Source: Isoetes taiwanensis (taxonomy: Eukaryota; Streptophyta; Lycopodiopsida; Isoetales; Isoetaceae). From it: a stretch of 64,000 nucleotides of DNA. The stretch's first letter is position 1; the number at the start of each line of letters is the position of its first letter. Positions 23,601-35,693 of this stretch are shown in pieces. The position numbers and the translations under genes are program-made. Below the pieces are notes generated by a model, which was given only the letters and a program-made list of their open reading frames with translations, made no database searches and was not told the origin of the DNA. The stretch is from assembly GCA_021234155.1 (NCBI GenBank), contig JAJEKV010000271.1:188001-252000 (forward strand), read 5' to 3'.

Positions 23601-24518
23601 CACAGGTCAGCATAGTATCTCGCAGGTAGTGATCTTGTTACAGCATGCATTAGATGTGCAATTGATTATTCCATTTTCATAATTTGCAGAAAGATAAAAA
23701 ATCAAAGCAGTTTTGGAAAGACCGTGCATTGAAGGAAGGTGCAGATGGTGCTTTGAAGGAAGGTGTAGATGGTGATGGACATGAGGATGCTGTCAAATCG
23801 GAAATATCATTTGATAGCTTAGTTTCACACAAGGCAGAGTCTGTTGGAAGCATAAATCCTGTGCAGGACTTTGAAGCTTTGTTATCACGCCGAGACAGTG
23901 ATGAATGGGTCAGCAAAGCCATATCTGGCATGAAAAAGATTATAGTCGATTTGTTGGACAATGCATACAGGGGAAACACTTACCAAAAAGCAATCGATTG
24001 CTTGGTGGCATTAAGAAAAGGGTGTGTCATACAAGAGGCAAGTTATGTCATTGGGATTTGTATACAACCATAGTTTTTTCCATAATAGATTTGCCTGTGC
24101 TAGCAGAACTGCATGTATTTTATTGTATTTTGCAAAATCTAGAGAATTGATCAGTGCATCTGTGATTTTTAGGAACCATCCGAATTTAATGGATTTCTTT
24201 CTGAGCTGAAGGCAAAGTGTCGTGGAAAGAGGTTAAATGATTTCTGGGACCGTGTCATCTCCACAAATCTTACACTCATCACTAAGGAGGAAACACCAGA
24301 TAGGTACCATCTTCGTTTTTCTAATAATCATGAGCCATCAGTAGGTCTTTAGCCCGTCTTCTACTCATACGCTATTAACATTTTTCTTATGTAGTGATAT
24401 ATCTCCTGAGGAAGCAGCAGGCTTCTTAAGAAGAGAGGAAGTGAAGGCAGAAGGTAACCAGGAACTTGTAAAGGAGGAGATCGATGAAATGGAAGCATTA
24501 CTTGATGAAGCAATCTGA
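20635..24518 (+). CDS. KU80: Ku80 (XRCC5), DNA end-binding subunit of the Ku heterodimer
   Basis: Ku80 pairs with Ku70 to bind double-strand DNA ends in non-homologous end joining and at telomeres. Twelve coding exons join in phase: 20635-20649, 20728-20820, 20882-20933, 21096-21224, 21355-21758, 21950-22236, 22455-22650, 22828-23031, 23438-23605, 23690-24037, 24173-24303, 24395-24518, giving 2151 nt and 716 residues (known plant Ku80 proteins are near 680). The start MARNK plus ETLVLLLDVSPTM matches the plant Ku80 N-terminus. The vWA-like domain covers about residues 6-230 (GTNDTDNEL; VVGMDMIIKKLG), the DNA-binding beta-barrel/core about 245-460, and the Ku80 C-terminal helical domain about 555-690 (NPVQDFEALL; LNDFWDRVI; TLITKEE). 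The protein ends in an acidic tail. All introns are GT-AG except 24038-24172, which is GC-AG. No disabling change was seen. Confidence 0.95.
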
Positions 24519-25110
24519 ATAACGGGCATTGTAGCAAATTTTGTGTACATCACCACTGAAATTGCGGCAGCAGTAAAAAATGCTAGACATGTCTTGGTAA
24601 TCAGAACTGCCGTGTTTCAAAATCTTAATGAAAGCAACTCATGATACTAACTTTTTCTATTCTCATATAGTTCACTATTATTTCTGAATGGGCATCCCTT
24701 TCAATGTTCAAACAACTTTAACAGGTTTCCTTTTCTATAAGGAAAATGAGTGCTAAACACAAGCTTTAACAGAATCCTATCTAGAAGACTAGGATGTTGC
24801 TTGTCAACTTGTAAAGTTTTTTTTTGTTACATTTAGTAAGTCAGTAAAGACTATAACCGGTCCACTTATAAATATTGCATGTCCTTTCAACCCAAAGTCA
24901 TATAGAAGAAGAGTCTTGCTATTATAAGTACGAGCAATGGAAAAGAGATACAGTCTCAATCACTCTTCCAAAAGAAATCACTCTTCCAAAAGGAAATTGA
25001 AGTAGGTTTTTCTATAATGTAATCTATCTATTTAATCTAATCTATCTGACATATATCTAATTTAACCTATATAAGTTCTTATAGAAGTCGTGTTATGCGA
25101 TGGATGTTGG
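24519..25110. other. Ku80 3' flank
   Basis: Presumed 3' UTR and flank, with no coding sequence. An AATGAAA-like polyadenylation context near 24626 cannot be confirmed. A direct repeat of AATCACTCTTCCAAAAG lies at about 24958-24991. Confidence 0.35.
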
Positions 25111-25119
25111 ACCGATCTG

Positions 25120-26860
25120 GAAGTCGATTCGAGATTCTACTTCATTTAGAATTTTCATGTAATATATGTATAAATGAGATCCTACGGCTCACATTGCTTT
25201 GAGGTTTATATGTAAGTGATCTTACGGTTTATATTGTTCTTGATTGTGATCGTTGATCCAAGATCCTACGGTTGACGTTGCTTTAGAAATCTAAGGGAAT
25301 CTTCATAAGAATCTAATGGACTCTTGATGGGATCTTGAAGATTCTAGAGGAGTCTTCGTAGGATCTAAGGAAATCTCATAAAATCTAAGGGAATCTCATA
25401 AAATTTAAGGGAAACTAAGAGAATCTAAGGCTATCTTCATAAAATCTTCTGGAATCCAAGGAATCTTGGTAGAATCTAAGGGAATCTTATAAAATCTAAG
25501 GGAATTTATAGAAATCTTCATAGAATCTAGGGAATCTCATAAAATGTAAGGGAATCTCGGGGAATCATAAAATCTACAGGAATCTTCATAAAATCTTAGA
25601 ATCTAAGGGAATCTAGATAGTATCTAAGGAGATCCCATAAGATCTAAGGGAATCTAAGGGAATTTCAAAAATCTAAGGGGATCTAAGAGAATCTAAAGGA
25701 ATCTTAATTAAATCTTTGAGAATCTAGGGAATCTTGATGGAATCTTGAATAATCTAGGGAAATCTTCATAGAATCTAAGAGAATCTCATAAAATGTAAGA
25801 GAACCTAAAGGAATGTCTTCAAATCTAGGGGAATTTAAAAGAATTTAAGGGATCTAACAAAATCCAAAGGTATGTTCATACAATTTTGGAGAATCTAGGG
25901 GAATCTTTATAGAATCTAAGGGAAATTCATAAAATCTGAGGGCATCTAAGGGAATGTAAAGAGAATCTAAGGGAATATCATAAAATCTAAGAATCTTCAT
26001 AAGATCTTTGAGAATCTATGGGAATCTTGATAGAATCCTGGAGAATCCAGAGGAATCTTTGGAGAATCGGAGGGAATCTAGGATAATCTACAAAAAAATC
26101 TTAGGCAATCTAGTGGGATAATCTTGGAGAATCTAAGGGTATCTTCATAGAAGGGAATCTAGGAGAATTTTTATAGAATCTGGAGGAATTTAGAGGAATC
26201 TCAAGAGAATCTTAGAGAATTTGGGAATGTAGAGGAATGTCAAGAGAATCTTAGAAGATCTATGGAATTCTCAAGAAAAGCAGTCAGTATCCAAGGGAAT
26301 CTAAGGAATTTTTCATAATGTCTTTGAGAATCTAAGGGAATCTTCATTAAGTCTTTGGGAATCTAGGGAAATCTTGGAGAATCTAGGGGAATCTTCATAG
26401 GGCCTAAGGGAATCTAGGAGAATCTACACAAAATCTTGGAAATTCTAGAGGAATCTCAGTATAATCTTTGGGAATATAGGGAAATTTCAAGAAAAGTTTT
26501 AGAAATCTCTCGGAATCTCAAGAGAATCTCTGGGTACCTAGGGGAATCTAAGGGAGTATTCATAAAATCTTTCAGAACCTAGAGGAATCTTGATGGAATC
26601 TTGAAGGATGTAGGAGAATCTTCATAGAATCTAGGAGAATCTAGAGGAATCTTGAGATAATCTTTGAAAATATAAGGGAATCTGAAGAGAATCTTAGGGA
26701 ATTTATGGGAGTCTCAAGAGAATCTCTAGGTATCTAGGGGAATCTAAAGGAAGCTTCATAAATCTTTGAGACTCTTGCAGAATCTTGATGGAATCTTGAA
26801 GAATAGGGGAATCTTCATAGAATTTAAGGGAATCTAGAGTCTTTGGAAATATTGGAACAT
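25120..26860 (+). repeat. Degenerate satellite array of GAATCTAAGGGAATCT units
   Basis: About 1.6 kb (from about 25270) of highly degenerate tandem repeat, with unit roughly GAATCTAAGGGAATCTTCAT or ...CTCATAAAATCTAAGG (about 14 and 28 bp periods interleave). The plus strand is strongly purine-biased. No open frame of interest. Copies diverge throughout, so the array is old or evolves by short slippage. Confidence 0.9.
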
Positions 26861-26939
26861 GTGAAAACAAGAACTTGCATCGTAGAAACATGCTAAAACT
26901 AGAACATGCACTGCAATTTCTTGTATATATATTTTCTTA

Positions 26940-27400
26940 TGTTTGCCGTGCTGAATTCAGACTGTCGATCCAAGATCCTATGGCTTAGGTTGCATTGGGT
27001 TATATCCTATAGTGTAGATGGCGTGGAGCTAATTTATATATAAGCGATCCTACTTTCCAGATTGATTTTGATGTTGATTGTTGATCTGCAATCCTAAAGT
27101 CCAAGTTGATTTTGACATTGATTGTGAATCGATATCCTATGGCTCATATTGCTTTGGGATATATCAAATTGTTTGGGAGTTTATTTATCAGCGATCTTAC
27201 GGTGCAAATTGGTTTTGCTTTGGATCATTGGTCCAGGGATCTACGGCCCGCATTGCTTTGAAAATCAGTATATATGCAAAATATTTTAATTTTGGTCATT
27301 GTCCAACAATTTGGGGCTCGCAATGCTTTGAAAATACAGTACGTATGGCTTTGGAGTTTATATGTAAGCGATCCTACGATCTAGATTGATTTTGATCATG
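26940..27400 (+). repeat. Second repeat family flanking the satellite
   Basis: Degenerate units of about 55-60 bp built on GATCCTACGGCTCACATTGC TTTG and TATATGTAAGCGATCC occur here and also at about 25100-25290, on the other side of the GAATCT array. The array thus sits inside, or has expanded within, an older repeat of this type. Confidence 0.65.
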
Positions 27401-30400
27401 GTAAGGTTACCAGCCTTAGAAAAAACTTTTAAAGCAGTTAGTCAGATGACTAGAAAGGTTGGAACCTTTCAAAACAAATAGTCAGATTACTAGCTTTACA
27501 AAAAGGTTGTTATTCTAGCAAGGCAGATGATTGAGGTCGACCAGCCTTGGGAAGAAAAGAGATTGTACAAGCTCGGGGGTATGGCTTAAGGGCTTAGGGC
27601 TCATGCTGACATTATATTGGCTTAGGGCTCATGATGACACCATATTCCACTATTCTTCTGGCATGCAGATAGTCATGCTTGCTTTGGGCATTCACAAAAA
27701 TGTGGTACCTATTTGGATATGGCAAGGCTGCTAATGCCAAGCACCATTACATCAGGAAGGAGAACTTGGTCTGCACAAATATGACGTTGGTATATAACTT
27801 ACAATGTTCTTGTTAAAGGGAGAATTACTTCTATCCCTTTTCTAAACCAAACCAAGCCTGCTTCGGCCAAAAAATTGTTCCTGTATAAAACAAAGAATAA
27901 ATAGCATAAAACACTTGGAAGTCAAACTTAAATTAACAACAATATCTATAAAGATTCAAGGTGTGCATTTGAAATGAAAGGAGAGTCTACGCAAGGCAAG
28001 ATAGAAGTACCAAGAACGAACCTACTTCTATTTGTCTCTCAATCATTGTTCTGCAAATTGCTCTTTCTTAGAATGCTCCTACTTAGAATGGCCCTAATAG
28101 CACATGGATCAAAAGCATAATACTTAGAAGCGTTTGTTATAGTTCTATATCATGTAAGAATATCTAGGCTTAATATGCTTCACATGAACAGAAGATTGGT
28201 ATATGAATATTCTTCTTGAATGCCTAGGCTATGAAATAAGATTAAATTTATACATTATGCAACTTTCAACATGTTTGTTGTAGCAACGTGCCTTCTTGCC
28301 ACATTATGATGTGTGTTGATTGTAATTCTCCTTATCCAGGCAAAACCTTACAGCTGGTTCAATCAAGCTTTCGATTCTTGCCAAAAAAGCAGCCACATCC
28401 ATATCCCTTAAGGCGGACCCCTTCAGGACTTATCCAGGCTGATTTGACTTCAATTGTACGTCTAATTCCAAGAAATATTCGACCATAGTTTAGCAACGCC
28501 CACCTCTAGGGGATGCAATAAGTGCCCGGGGGCCAGCATTAAGTTACAAATAGGCCACCTTCCGATCATGTCGATTTGAAATTAGACCAAGCTCGACCAA
28601 GAAGGGAATGTTGTCACATGCATATTTGAGATCAGATTAAGTTCAACCCATCTGCTTATATACTCTCACGCCATGACCAAATGGGCTCGATCTAAGAATT
28701 TTGGAACCGCTATTGGGGACCTTCTAGGCTAGTTCATTGAGCTTCGAGACCAATTGACCCCATTGCTCTTCCAATCGGAACATGATATCTTATCCCTTGC
28801 CTTGGAATATGCTATGTTCGGCCCTACCATCGTGTTGGAAGGTAAGCAATTTCTTTAAATTCTACTTATGATCTCTTCCAAGGTCCTGGCAAATTGTTCT
28901 ACACAGCCACCACCCCTGACCAGGCCGCAGTGCACGGACGCCATTATACAAATTGTTTGGGATTTAGGTTCGGAATGGCCTGCGAGACAGTCCTCCTTGA
29001 GGATCCTTGGGTCATGCAGACAAATCCTAAGCAATAGAGTGTCACGCGGGATTTGCTGAAAAGAGAAACTAGAACTAAGAACAAGCAACAAGAACAAGAA
29101 GACAGAACAAGAGAAACTGTATGCCAAGATAAGAATTCCTTGAAATGATCAATAGAAATACATAAAGTCTCTAAAATGTGGAGAAACAACCAGAAAATAG
29201 TAAGATTTATCTAAGTTCTAAGTCTAAGCTATTGATATATATAGTAATAACTGCATTCCATGATGCTGCACTTTTATATGAAAGGCTGTTAAAGACATTG
29301 CAGACCTCTTCCAAGCTTCTACATTTGGCATACGTATCAATAAGACTATTTCCCACCATATTATCTATGTGAACCCTATTCTGCATAATTTCCTCGTGAA
29401 TTTGCCTTCCCTATTCAAGATCATCTGCAATGCCACATGCTTTTAAGATGTTTGGAAATGTGAACTTACCTGGCTTGTTGCCTTGTGGCTTTCTCAACTT
29501 GCAGGTGGCATAGATACATCCTATAGAGGATGCTATATCATTTCAACTGGCATTATATCTTGATTTTTTCTCCAATATAACACCATCTGTTACAGATCGA
29601 TTTCTTGTTCTCTGATAGTAGATAAACCATATGAATTGCAGTTGCAGAAATCGAAATGGGGCATTATAATCATAGAAGAGCGGTGGATCAGATGATTTTT
29701 GCAGTACCATCACCATGGGCAGGTTGGAAAATTTCTTTCTTTGATTGAGTTTGCTGCTTGAAGTTCAATGATGATGATGGTTATGGCAGAGAACCGTGGT
29801 GTTCTTGATGTGGCAAATTTGCTAAAACATTCTAATTATGGACTGCAAGAGGATAAATTCCTGTTTGTGTTTCAATCAGCTATACAAGATGCATCCTGAG
29901 ATATTTAATACAAGGTATATGTTTCTGTTGCTCCCATGGAAGTTGTTTTTTGTTGTATGCAAAAAAAGAAGAAGAAGCTAAAGTCAGATTGGCAGGGCAG
30001 TGGTATTGTCGGCTGGTTTGCCCATGGCTTGAGAAAATGGCCAGCGTACTCTTTGTTGTTTATTTTCAGGCTAGCGTACTCTTTGCTGATCGTGTAAGCG
30101 AATGCAAGAAAGTAGAGCTCTCAGCAGAGGTTTTAATAGTTAGCATTGATTTAGACTCAATTTTGTTAGTGCAAAAGCCCCTTTTCATCTTCTAGACCCT
30201 GACCTTTAGCAAGACGCAGCCCATTATTGAATCTTGTTCTCTGCATCCTGCTACAATGATGGCAGTCCTGTATTATTTTGATCACAATGTAGCTTCTGAT
30301 GCTGCAGCAAAGAAGCCAGGCACAACAAGTTTCTGCATGTTCTAACTGGCTATGGCGAGGACTACAGAGTTCAGAATTACAGTTGCTTGAATTATACTAC

Positions 30401-31180
30401 TTTTGTCTCCTTTCCAGCAAGTTTTTGCCAAACGTCCTGGATATTATGAGGCAGTCAAAGAAGTAAGTATTTTAGATGCCATATGAGCACTCCAAGTGCA
30501 ATTTTATCAGCATGTGAAAGATCTGTATTCAATGTCATTGACCCTTGGTGAAGATTATGTGTGCCATAAAGTGTGGTCTGTTTCTTTGGACGTTCTGAGC
30601 TATTTGATTTTAATTGTCAACACTTTAAATGTTTGTCACTTTAAACTTTAGTATTAGAGATTTGAAACTAATATGCCAAGTCAACAAAAATGCTATCAAT
30701 GTTGCATTGTTGACAAGGACTCAGTGACATGTACTGTAACATGTATTGTATCGTGATGTTGTATTCAGCTTACAACTCAAACCAATGCTGCTTCCTTTCA
30801 AAATTCTCTTGCAAATTTCCTCCCTTCGATGATCATAATATGTCCTGAGCATTGCCATTACTTATTTATTTATATAAATTTATATGTGTGCGCACACTCA
30901 TGTTGCATAGAGTTGCAATTAGATTATAACAAGAACTTCATAACTTCATGCCATACCATTTACAAACAACTTGAACTATTACAGGATTGGAATGACACTA
31001 CAAAAAGTTAAATTCCCTTCAACATGCTTGGCCAATAGCGTATGGCATCATTTTATGACAATAATATCCAACATTTAAGATTTATCTACTCTTATATAAT
31101 TTATTCACACCAAGATTCGATTCTTTGATTCCCGAGTGGGGAAAAAATAGGGGGAAAAAAAACTGCAAAATTATCTCCAG
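27401..31180. other. Gene-poor stretch with a few exon-like pieces
   Basis: No complete gene. Pieces with exon-like character on the plus strand include VAEIEMGHYNHRRAVDQM between CAG and GGTTGG at about 29639-29724, then NRGVLDVANLLKHSNYGLQE at about 29793-29850, TMMAVLYYFDHNVASDAAAK at about 30256-30315 and VFAKRPGYYEAVKE at 30422-30463 followed by GTAAGT-like TAAGTA. They lie in order on one strand and may be relics of one host gene, which I cannot name. Confidence 0.3.
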
Positions 31181-31197
31181 CTGACAGCGGAGCATTG

Positions 31198-31256
31198 CCT
31201 TAGCTCTCCGGTGCCATATCCGCTCGGCCTTAGCTCTCCGGTGCCATAGCCGCTCG
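31198..31256 (+). repeat. 30-bp tandem duplication in a GC-rich patch
   Basis: CCTTAGCTCTCCGGTGCCAT with the following CCGCTCG is present twice (31198-31227, 31228-31256), one base different. It lies in the only clearly GC-rich, CpG-containing patch of this region (about 31180-31350), which could be a relic promoter or 5' UTR. Confidence 0.7.
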
Positions 31257-31259
31257 TTG

Positions 31260-32671
31260 CTATGATTCCATACGTCAGGCCAGCCTGCGGAGTTTCGGTG
31301 GTGAGACGGCGCCGCTTTTTCCTCACTCTAGTGCACACACAGTGCCGGTTGATCCTACTGAGAGAAGATGCTCTGTCTTTTTTTCGGATATGGTATGCTT
31401 GAGGGATTTAGTTCAATCCTTTTTTTCCAAAGAAGTCCTTTGATGCTCTGTTTTGCAAGGGTTTGGCTTAAATTAACGAGGGGACAATGCAAGTTAAGGG
31501 TTTATTTTTTAGATTTTGATGGGGCAAAATACTACATGCTAGGAGATCTTGGAAAAAAACTGAACCGGGATTGCTTGGGATAGGAGATCTTCGCGTGGTT
31601 TTGTTTGCTTCATTGGTAAGGCACAAAAATCTGTTTCTTTTAATTATTTATTGGCAAATGCTAAGGCAACCCATAATGATTTAGGAACAACAATCATGCT
31701 TATCTAGAGCAGCCCGGGTTGCGGTGATTCAAAATTATGTTGAGGATCCTGAAGCTTGAGTTAGGTCTTGGGCCTTTGGTACAACCGAGGGGGTAGAACC
31801 CTCTAGAAGGTTTATGGACCTAAAACGCAGAAATTTCATGATGTCTAATCCGCTAAGCTATATTGTTGTTTGCATGGAGCTCTTTGTGCCATTGGGCACT
31901 TTCAACTGATCACTTGCGGGTTAGCTTTTGCGTTTTGATACCTAGTTTCTTGCTCATAGTAAATCCTTAATGTGTTTGTAAATCCATGGTGATAAGCTTT
32001 ATTGTAATTTGTGTCTGCTGTAGCTCGGGCATTGGATTGCGTTTGAAATGGTTTATGCATGTGTATTAATTATTTGTGCTTTTTACGCTATTTCAGGTCG
32101 ATTGACACTTTCGGATGGGAGCATTCTGAGAGATGTTGTACTCAAGAGTGCCTCTACCGGTAGATTATGAGTCTGAAACCCTATCATGTGCAAAATTCTT
32201 TACGTAACATGTGCTTGATGGAAAATGCTGGGATGTGGTGCTAAACATGCAAAAAAAACTATTGCATCTTTCAAAAGCTAACAAGAACCTTCCCTTTGAG
32301 ATGAAGTTTTCTCTATGAGTTGTTTTTATTCTTTTAAAATGTGCTTTAAAACCGTGCTCTTACAGGGTTTTGATACGAGCTAACAAGCCATGGATCCTCA
32401 CTTACTTGAATTAGGTTAGCTTTAAAGCCTGTCCCCATTGATATCTATATTTTATATCTCATGATTCGCATGTGTACTATAGTGTTTTGATCTTGTTGTA
32501 AAATTTGTCTTACCTTTATGCATGCTTTGTGAGAAAATTCCAAGCCCAAATGAATAGTTTACGATAGATTGTCAGGTGGTGTCGGAGTCGTTGGATCGCG
32601 GCAGTTCACTATTTGAAGTTAACACATTTGAGCTTACGCCCGTGGTTGTTTATTATTTCGTGGCTGCCCTC
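31260..32671. other. Gene-free stretch
   Basis: No supported gene or repeat; small open frames only (for example at 31368-31583) without recognisable content. Confidence 0.35.
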
Positions 32672-33120
32672 GGTTCAAGTATATAATATTCTTTTGTGCT
32701 ACACGACATTCGCAAGTTAGAGAAGGAAAACAAGTTCATTGTGTGGGTGAATTCATTGGCCCGGATTCATTGCTCATAGGTTGAGGCGTAAGAACATGGT
32801 ATTGACCTCCAAATTCTTGAGGTTCGAATCGCTAGAAAGTCATAACAGAGTGAGGCCCCTTTTTACACCGACTTGAATGTTTGTCGGATAACAACTGTGA
32901 TTGGTTCAAGTATATAATATTCTTTTGTGCTACCACGACATTCGCAAGTTAGAGAAGGAAAACAAGTTCATTGTGTGGGTGAATTCATTGGCTCGGATTC
33001 ATTGCTCATAGGTTGAGGCGTAAGAACATGGTATTGACCTCCAAATTACCGAGGTTCGAACCGCTAGAAAGTCATAACAGGAGTGAGGTCCCTTTTTACA
33101 TGAATGTTTGTCGATAACAA
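32672..33120 (+). repeat. 231-bp tandem duplication with tRNA-like B-box
   Basis: Copy 1 (32672-32902) and copy 2 (32903-33120) both start GGTTCAAGTATATAATATTC. Each contains GAGGTTCGAATCG or GAGGTTCGAACCG, which fits the Pol III B-box GGTTCGANNCC, preceded by a segment (GGTATTGACCTCCAAAT) that could derive from an anticodon arm. The unit may be a tRNA-derived SINE. The A-box is weak and no full cloverleaf folds, so it is not called a tRNA gene. Confidence 0.6.
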
Positions 33121-33749
33121 TGCGTGACTTTTAGCCTTTGCCTTAGATTATATTAGATGAGAATTAAGTATATCTCGCTACTTGGGGTGAAGCACTAGAT
33201 AAAAAATGTGGTGTTCCTTATTCAACTTTTTTTTTTCCTCTCATGCAATGCAATTTGTGAAGAAACGAGAAAAATGGATAGGAGACTGTTTGTTTTCAAT
33301 AGGTTTTATGGGAACAAATGTTTCAAATCCGCCAGCCTATTCCATCAACATAGTCTATCAATGCATTGCAGATTGTCTTAACATTGTGATGTGTACACAA
33401 GTTGTTTCACTTCTATATTTTGTTTGTTTTGCAAAATGTGCAACCGACTTACGCCCTCGGTTCATATCTACCTTCTTACGTAAGATGAAAACCCGCAGGT
33501 CCCAAGGTAAAGCTCCGGTTTCTAGGTGTAGCTTGGGAAAGAAAATACTATCCGATTGTTTTGCGCATTAAATATACACGCATTCCTCTTGCCCATTTTT
33601 TTTACGCAAATCTAGGGTCGTGTTTAAGGAGTTCCGCCTATGCTATGGGAGTTGGCAGTCCTCTGTTTCTTTCAAATCTTTATCCTCCTCGCTTTGTATA
33701 ATATTTAATTGCTCTTATTATTTACCAAACTACAGGTCTGCTGTACTAG

Positions 33750-34106
33750 GGCTGAGCTCTTCAAATGAAAGATTTGCATGCATATGTCTATGTTGCCATG
33801 CGGTATTGGCATCCATTTACTGAAGAAGCTCTTGAACAGGTGCACACTAAGTTGTGCATGTTTTATTACCCTTTGCTTAAGAATGATCTAATTTATCGAT
33901 TCTCCAGTTCTTTGAACTTTAGAAGTGATGGCAGATTTTTGTGGCTGCTTAATAGTTTAGTTGTGTTTGGTTCAATAGAGGAAGGACAACCTTCGCAGAT
34001 GCCACATACAGTGATTCCATCATGTTACAGAAGAGGGGTATATGTGCGGGCTATATCGACGTTAATTTTGAGCGAGCTTAACTTGAGTTTTGAAAGCGCA
34101 AATGAG
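33750..34106 (+). pseudogene. Ferrochelatase gene fragment
   Basis: Two exon-sized blocks match ferrochelatase (last step of heme synthesis, insertion of iron into protoporphyrin IX). The first, ending at 33839 before GTGCAC, reads DLHAYVYVAMRYWHPFTEEA. The second, 33979-34106 between AATAG and GGTATAT, reads MPHTVIPSCYRRGVYVRAI and LILSELNLSFESANE. The segment normally between them (strand and loop of the LVVLPLYPQ region) and everything upstream and downstream are missing, and the first block has an upstream frame break near 33763 (AELFK is in a different frame from MKDLH). It is a relic of a duplicated gene segment, not a working enzyme. Confidence 0.7.
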
Positions 34107-35226
34107 GTATATAGGCCTTTGTTGTGTCCTTTTTATGTAGTTCTATCTATCATGCCTTTGTTTGCATTAGCATTGTGTCAATATATTTATGAAATTAAGG
34201 TCCAGATAACTTTGCTTTCTTTGGATTAGATAGAACATGTTTGGAACATGCACTATTTGCATTAGCATTGTGTGAATATATTTAAGAACTTAGGTCCATG
34301 TAACTTTGCTTTCTTCAGGACATGTTTGGTAGAACATTTCTAATTTACATGTTCCAGCTAATTGGTTAAATTGTATCAGCTAATCTTAGTACCTTACATG
34401 CATTCTTAAGTCCGATTGACTAAGTCGGTTGTGGTAGCCACGATTCGTGCTATATTGCGGTTAGAAGGCGTTTGGCGATGTCGAATGAGTGTCATGGATT
34501 GCCATGATTTTAGATCGATTGTTGCTTAATAATATTTTTCATCGATGTTCTAAATATATTAGGATGTTTTGGACATTTAAATAAGTTTTTTGGCTTATCT
34601 AAGTATAAAACCAAGTGTGTCTGTCGACTTCCTGATTTCGGGAAATAAAGTGTTCATTTATGTACACAAAGTAGGCTTCCAATTATATAGGAGATAAGTA
34701 ACTAGAAACATGTTTGCTAAAAATCCATAAGTGATAGCCATACGTGAAAAGTCTATATACACATTCTCTATAACACAACCCCAATGGGTTATGCAACAAT
34801 TATGGTGCTTGCTGCAGTCCCATAGTGGCTTCTATGTGAGGAATGGCAACCAACAATGAATATAATATGTCGTTTTATCTTTTGTTGCTTTGGTGAGCTA
34901 CAATGGAATTGGAATTTTGAACTAGTTATTTCAAATTGGTTGATTCAGTTTGTTTGCGACACATTTTGTCTAGTGGGCTATGGGGGGTAGTAAAGTTGTT
35001 TTAACATGCATGGATAGGTCTAATGTGTAGATTGGTTTCATGCTTTGTAAGGATGTTAAGAGTGCACAACTATTTCTTTTCATTCTTTTAGATATTCTTC
35101 CACCAAATTGATTACACAATAGCTCTTGAAAGCTCTTGAGAGAACTGAAGCATAAATATTTCTCTTCGATATTCAATGATATTCTAACACTAACATCAAT
35201 GAGCTGTATGTTGGAAAACTTTCACT
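34107..35226. other. Gene-free stretch
   Basis: No gene supported. A short direct repeat (TTTGCATTAGCATTGTGT...ATATATTTA) occurs near 34155 and 34255. Confidence 0.35.
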
Positions 35227-35420
35227 AGGTTCATGTCATGACAAAGACATGACATGGTTAGATTACTTTGGTTCGAAGGTTACACCAGGCCGAGAAAGAG
35301 AAATGTTTGCGGCGGCCAACTAGGTTCATGTTATGACAAAGATATGGGCAGATTACTTGGGTTCGAAGATGACACCAGGTTGGGAAAGAGAAATGTTCGC
35401 GGCGGCCTTGGCCGCCGCGA
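35227..35420 (+). repeat. About 92-bp tandem duplication ending in a GC hairpin
   Basis: Two copies of AGGTTCATGT-ATGACAAAGA ... GAGAAATGTT-GCGGCGGCC (35227-35318 and 35321-35408). The second copy runs into a near-perfect 22-bp inverted repeat, CGCGGCGGCC TT GGCCGCCGCG, at 35399-35420, exceptionally GC-rich for this region. Confidence 0.75.
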
Positions 35421-35693
35421 TAAATTTCTTGTAATAATAAATATTTAAGATTTATTGCTCGACATTGTTTTAGGATTTAGTGACAACAATCTTATCATAT
35501 GAATTCTATCTCATGGATGGAACATGCAACACGTCACCACACCATGATGTAGAGTTAGGTAAAGATGGGTTGTGTTAGATGGATAAAGATGGAGACCGTT
35601 TCGACGGATTTGTTTTAGTATATAGGGGTTAATCTTAGTTAATCTTAGGCTCAATTCTTAGTTAATCTCACCCCATGGAATTTCTAACAGCAT

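Noticed and set aside
31346-31362. GCCGGTTGATCCTACTG resembles the start of 18S rRNA
   Set aside because: Similarity covers only about ten bases and is followed by unrelated sequence.
32780-32840. tRNA gene around the GGTTCGAATC box
   Set aside because: No convincing acceptor stem or A-box; treated as a possible SINE instead.
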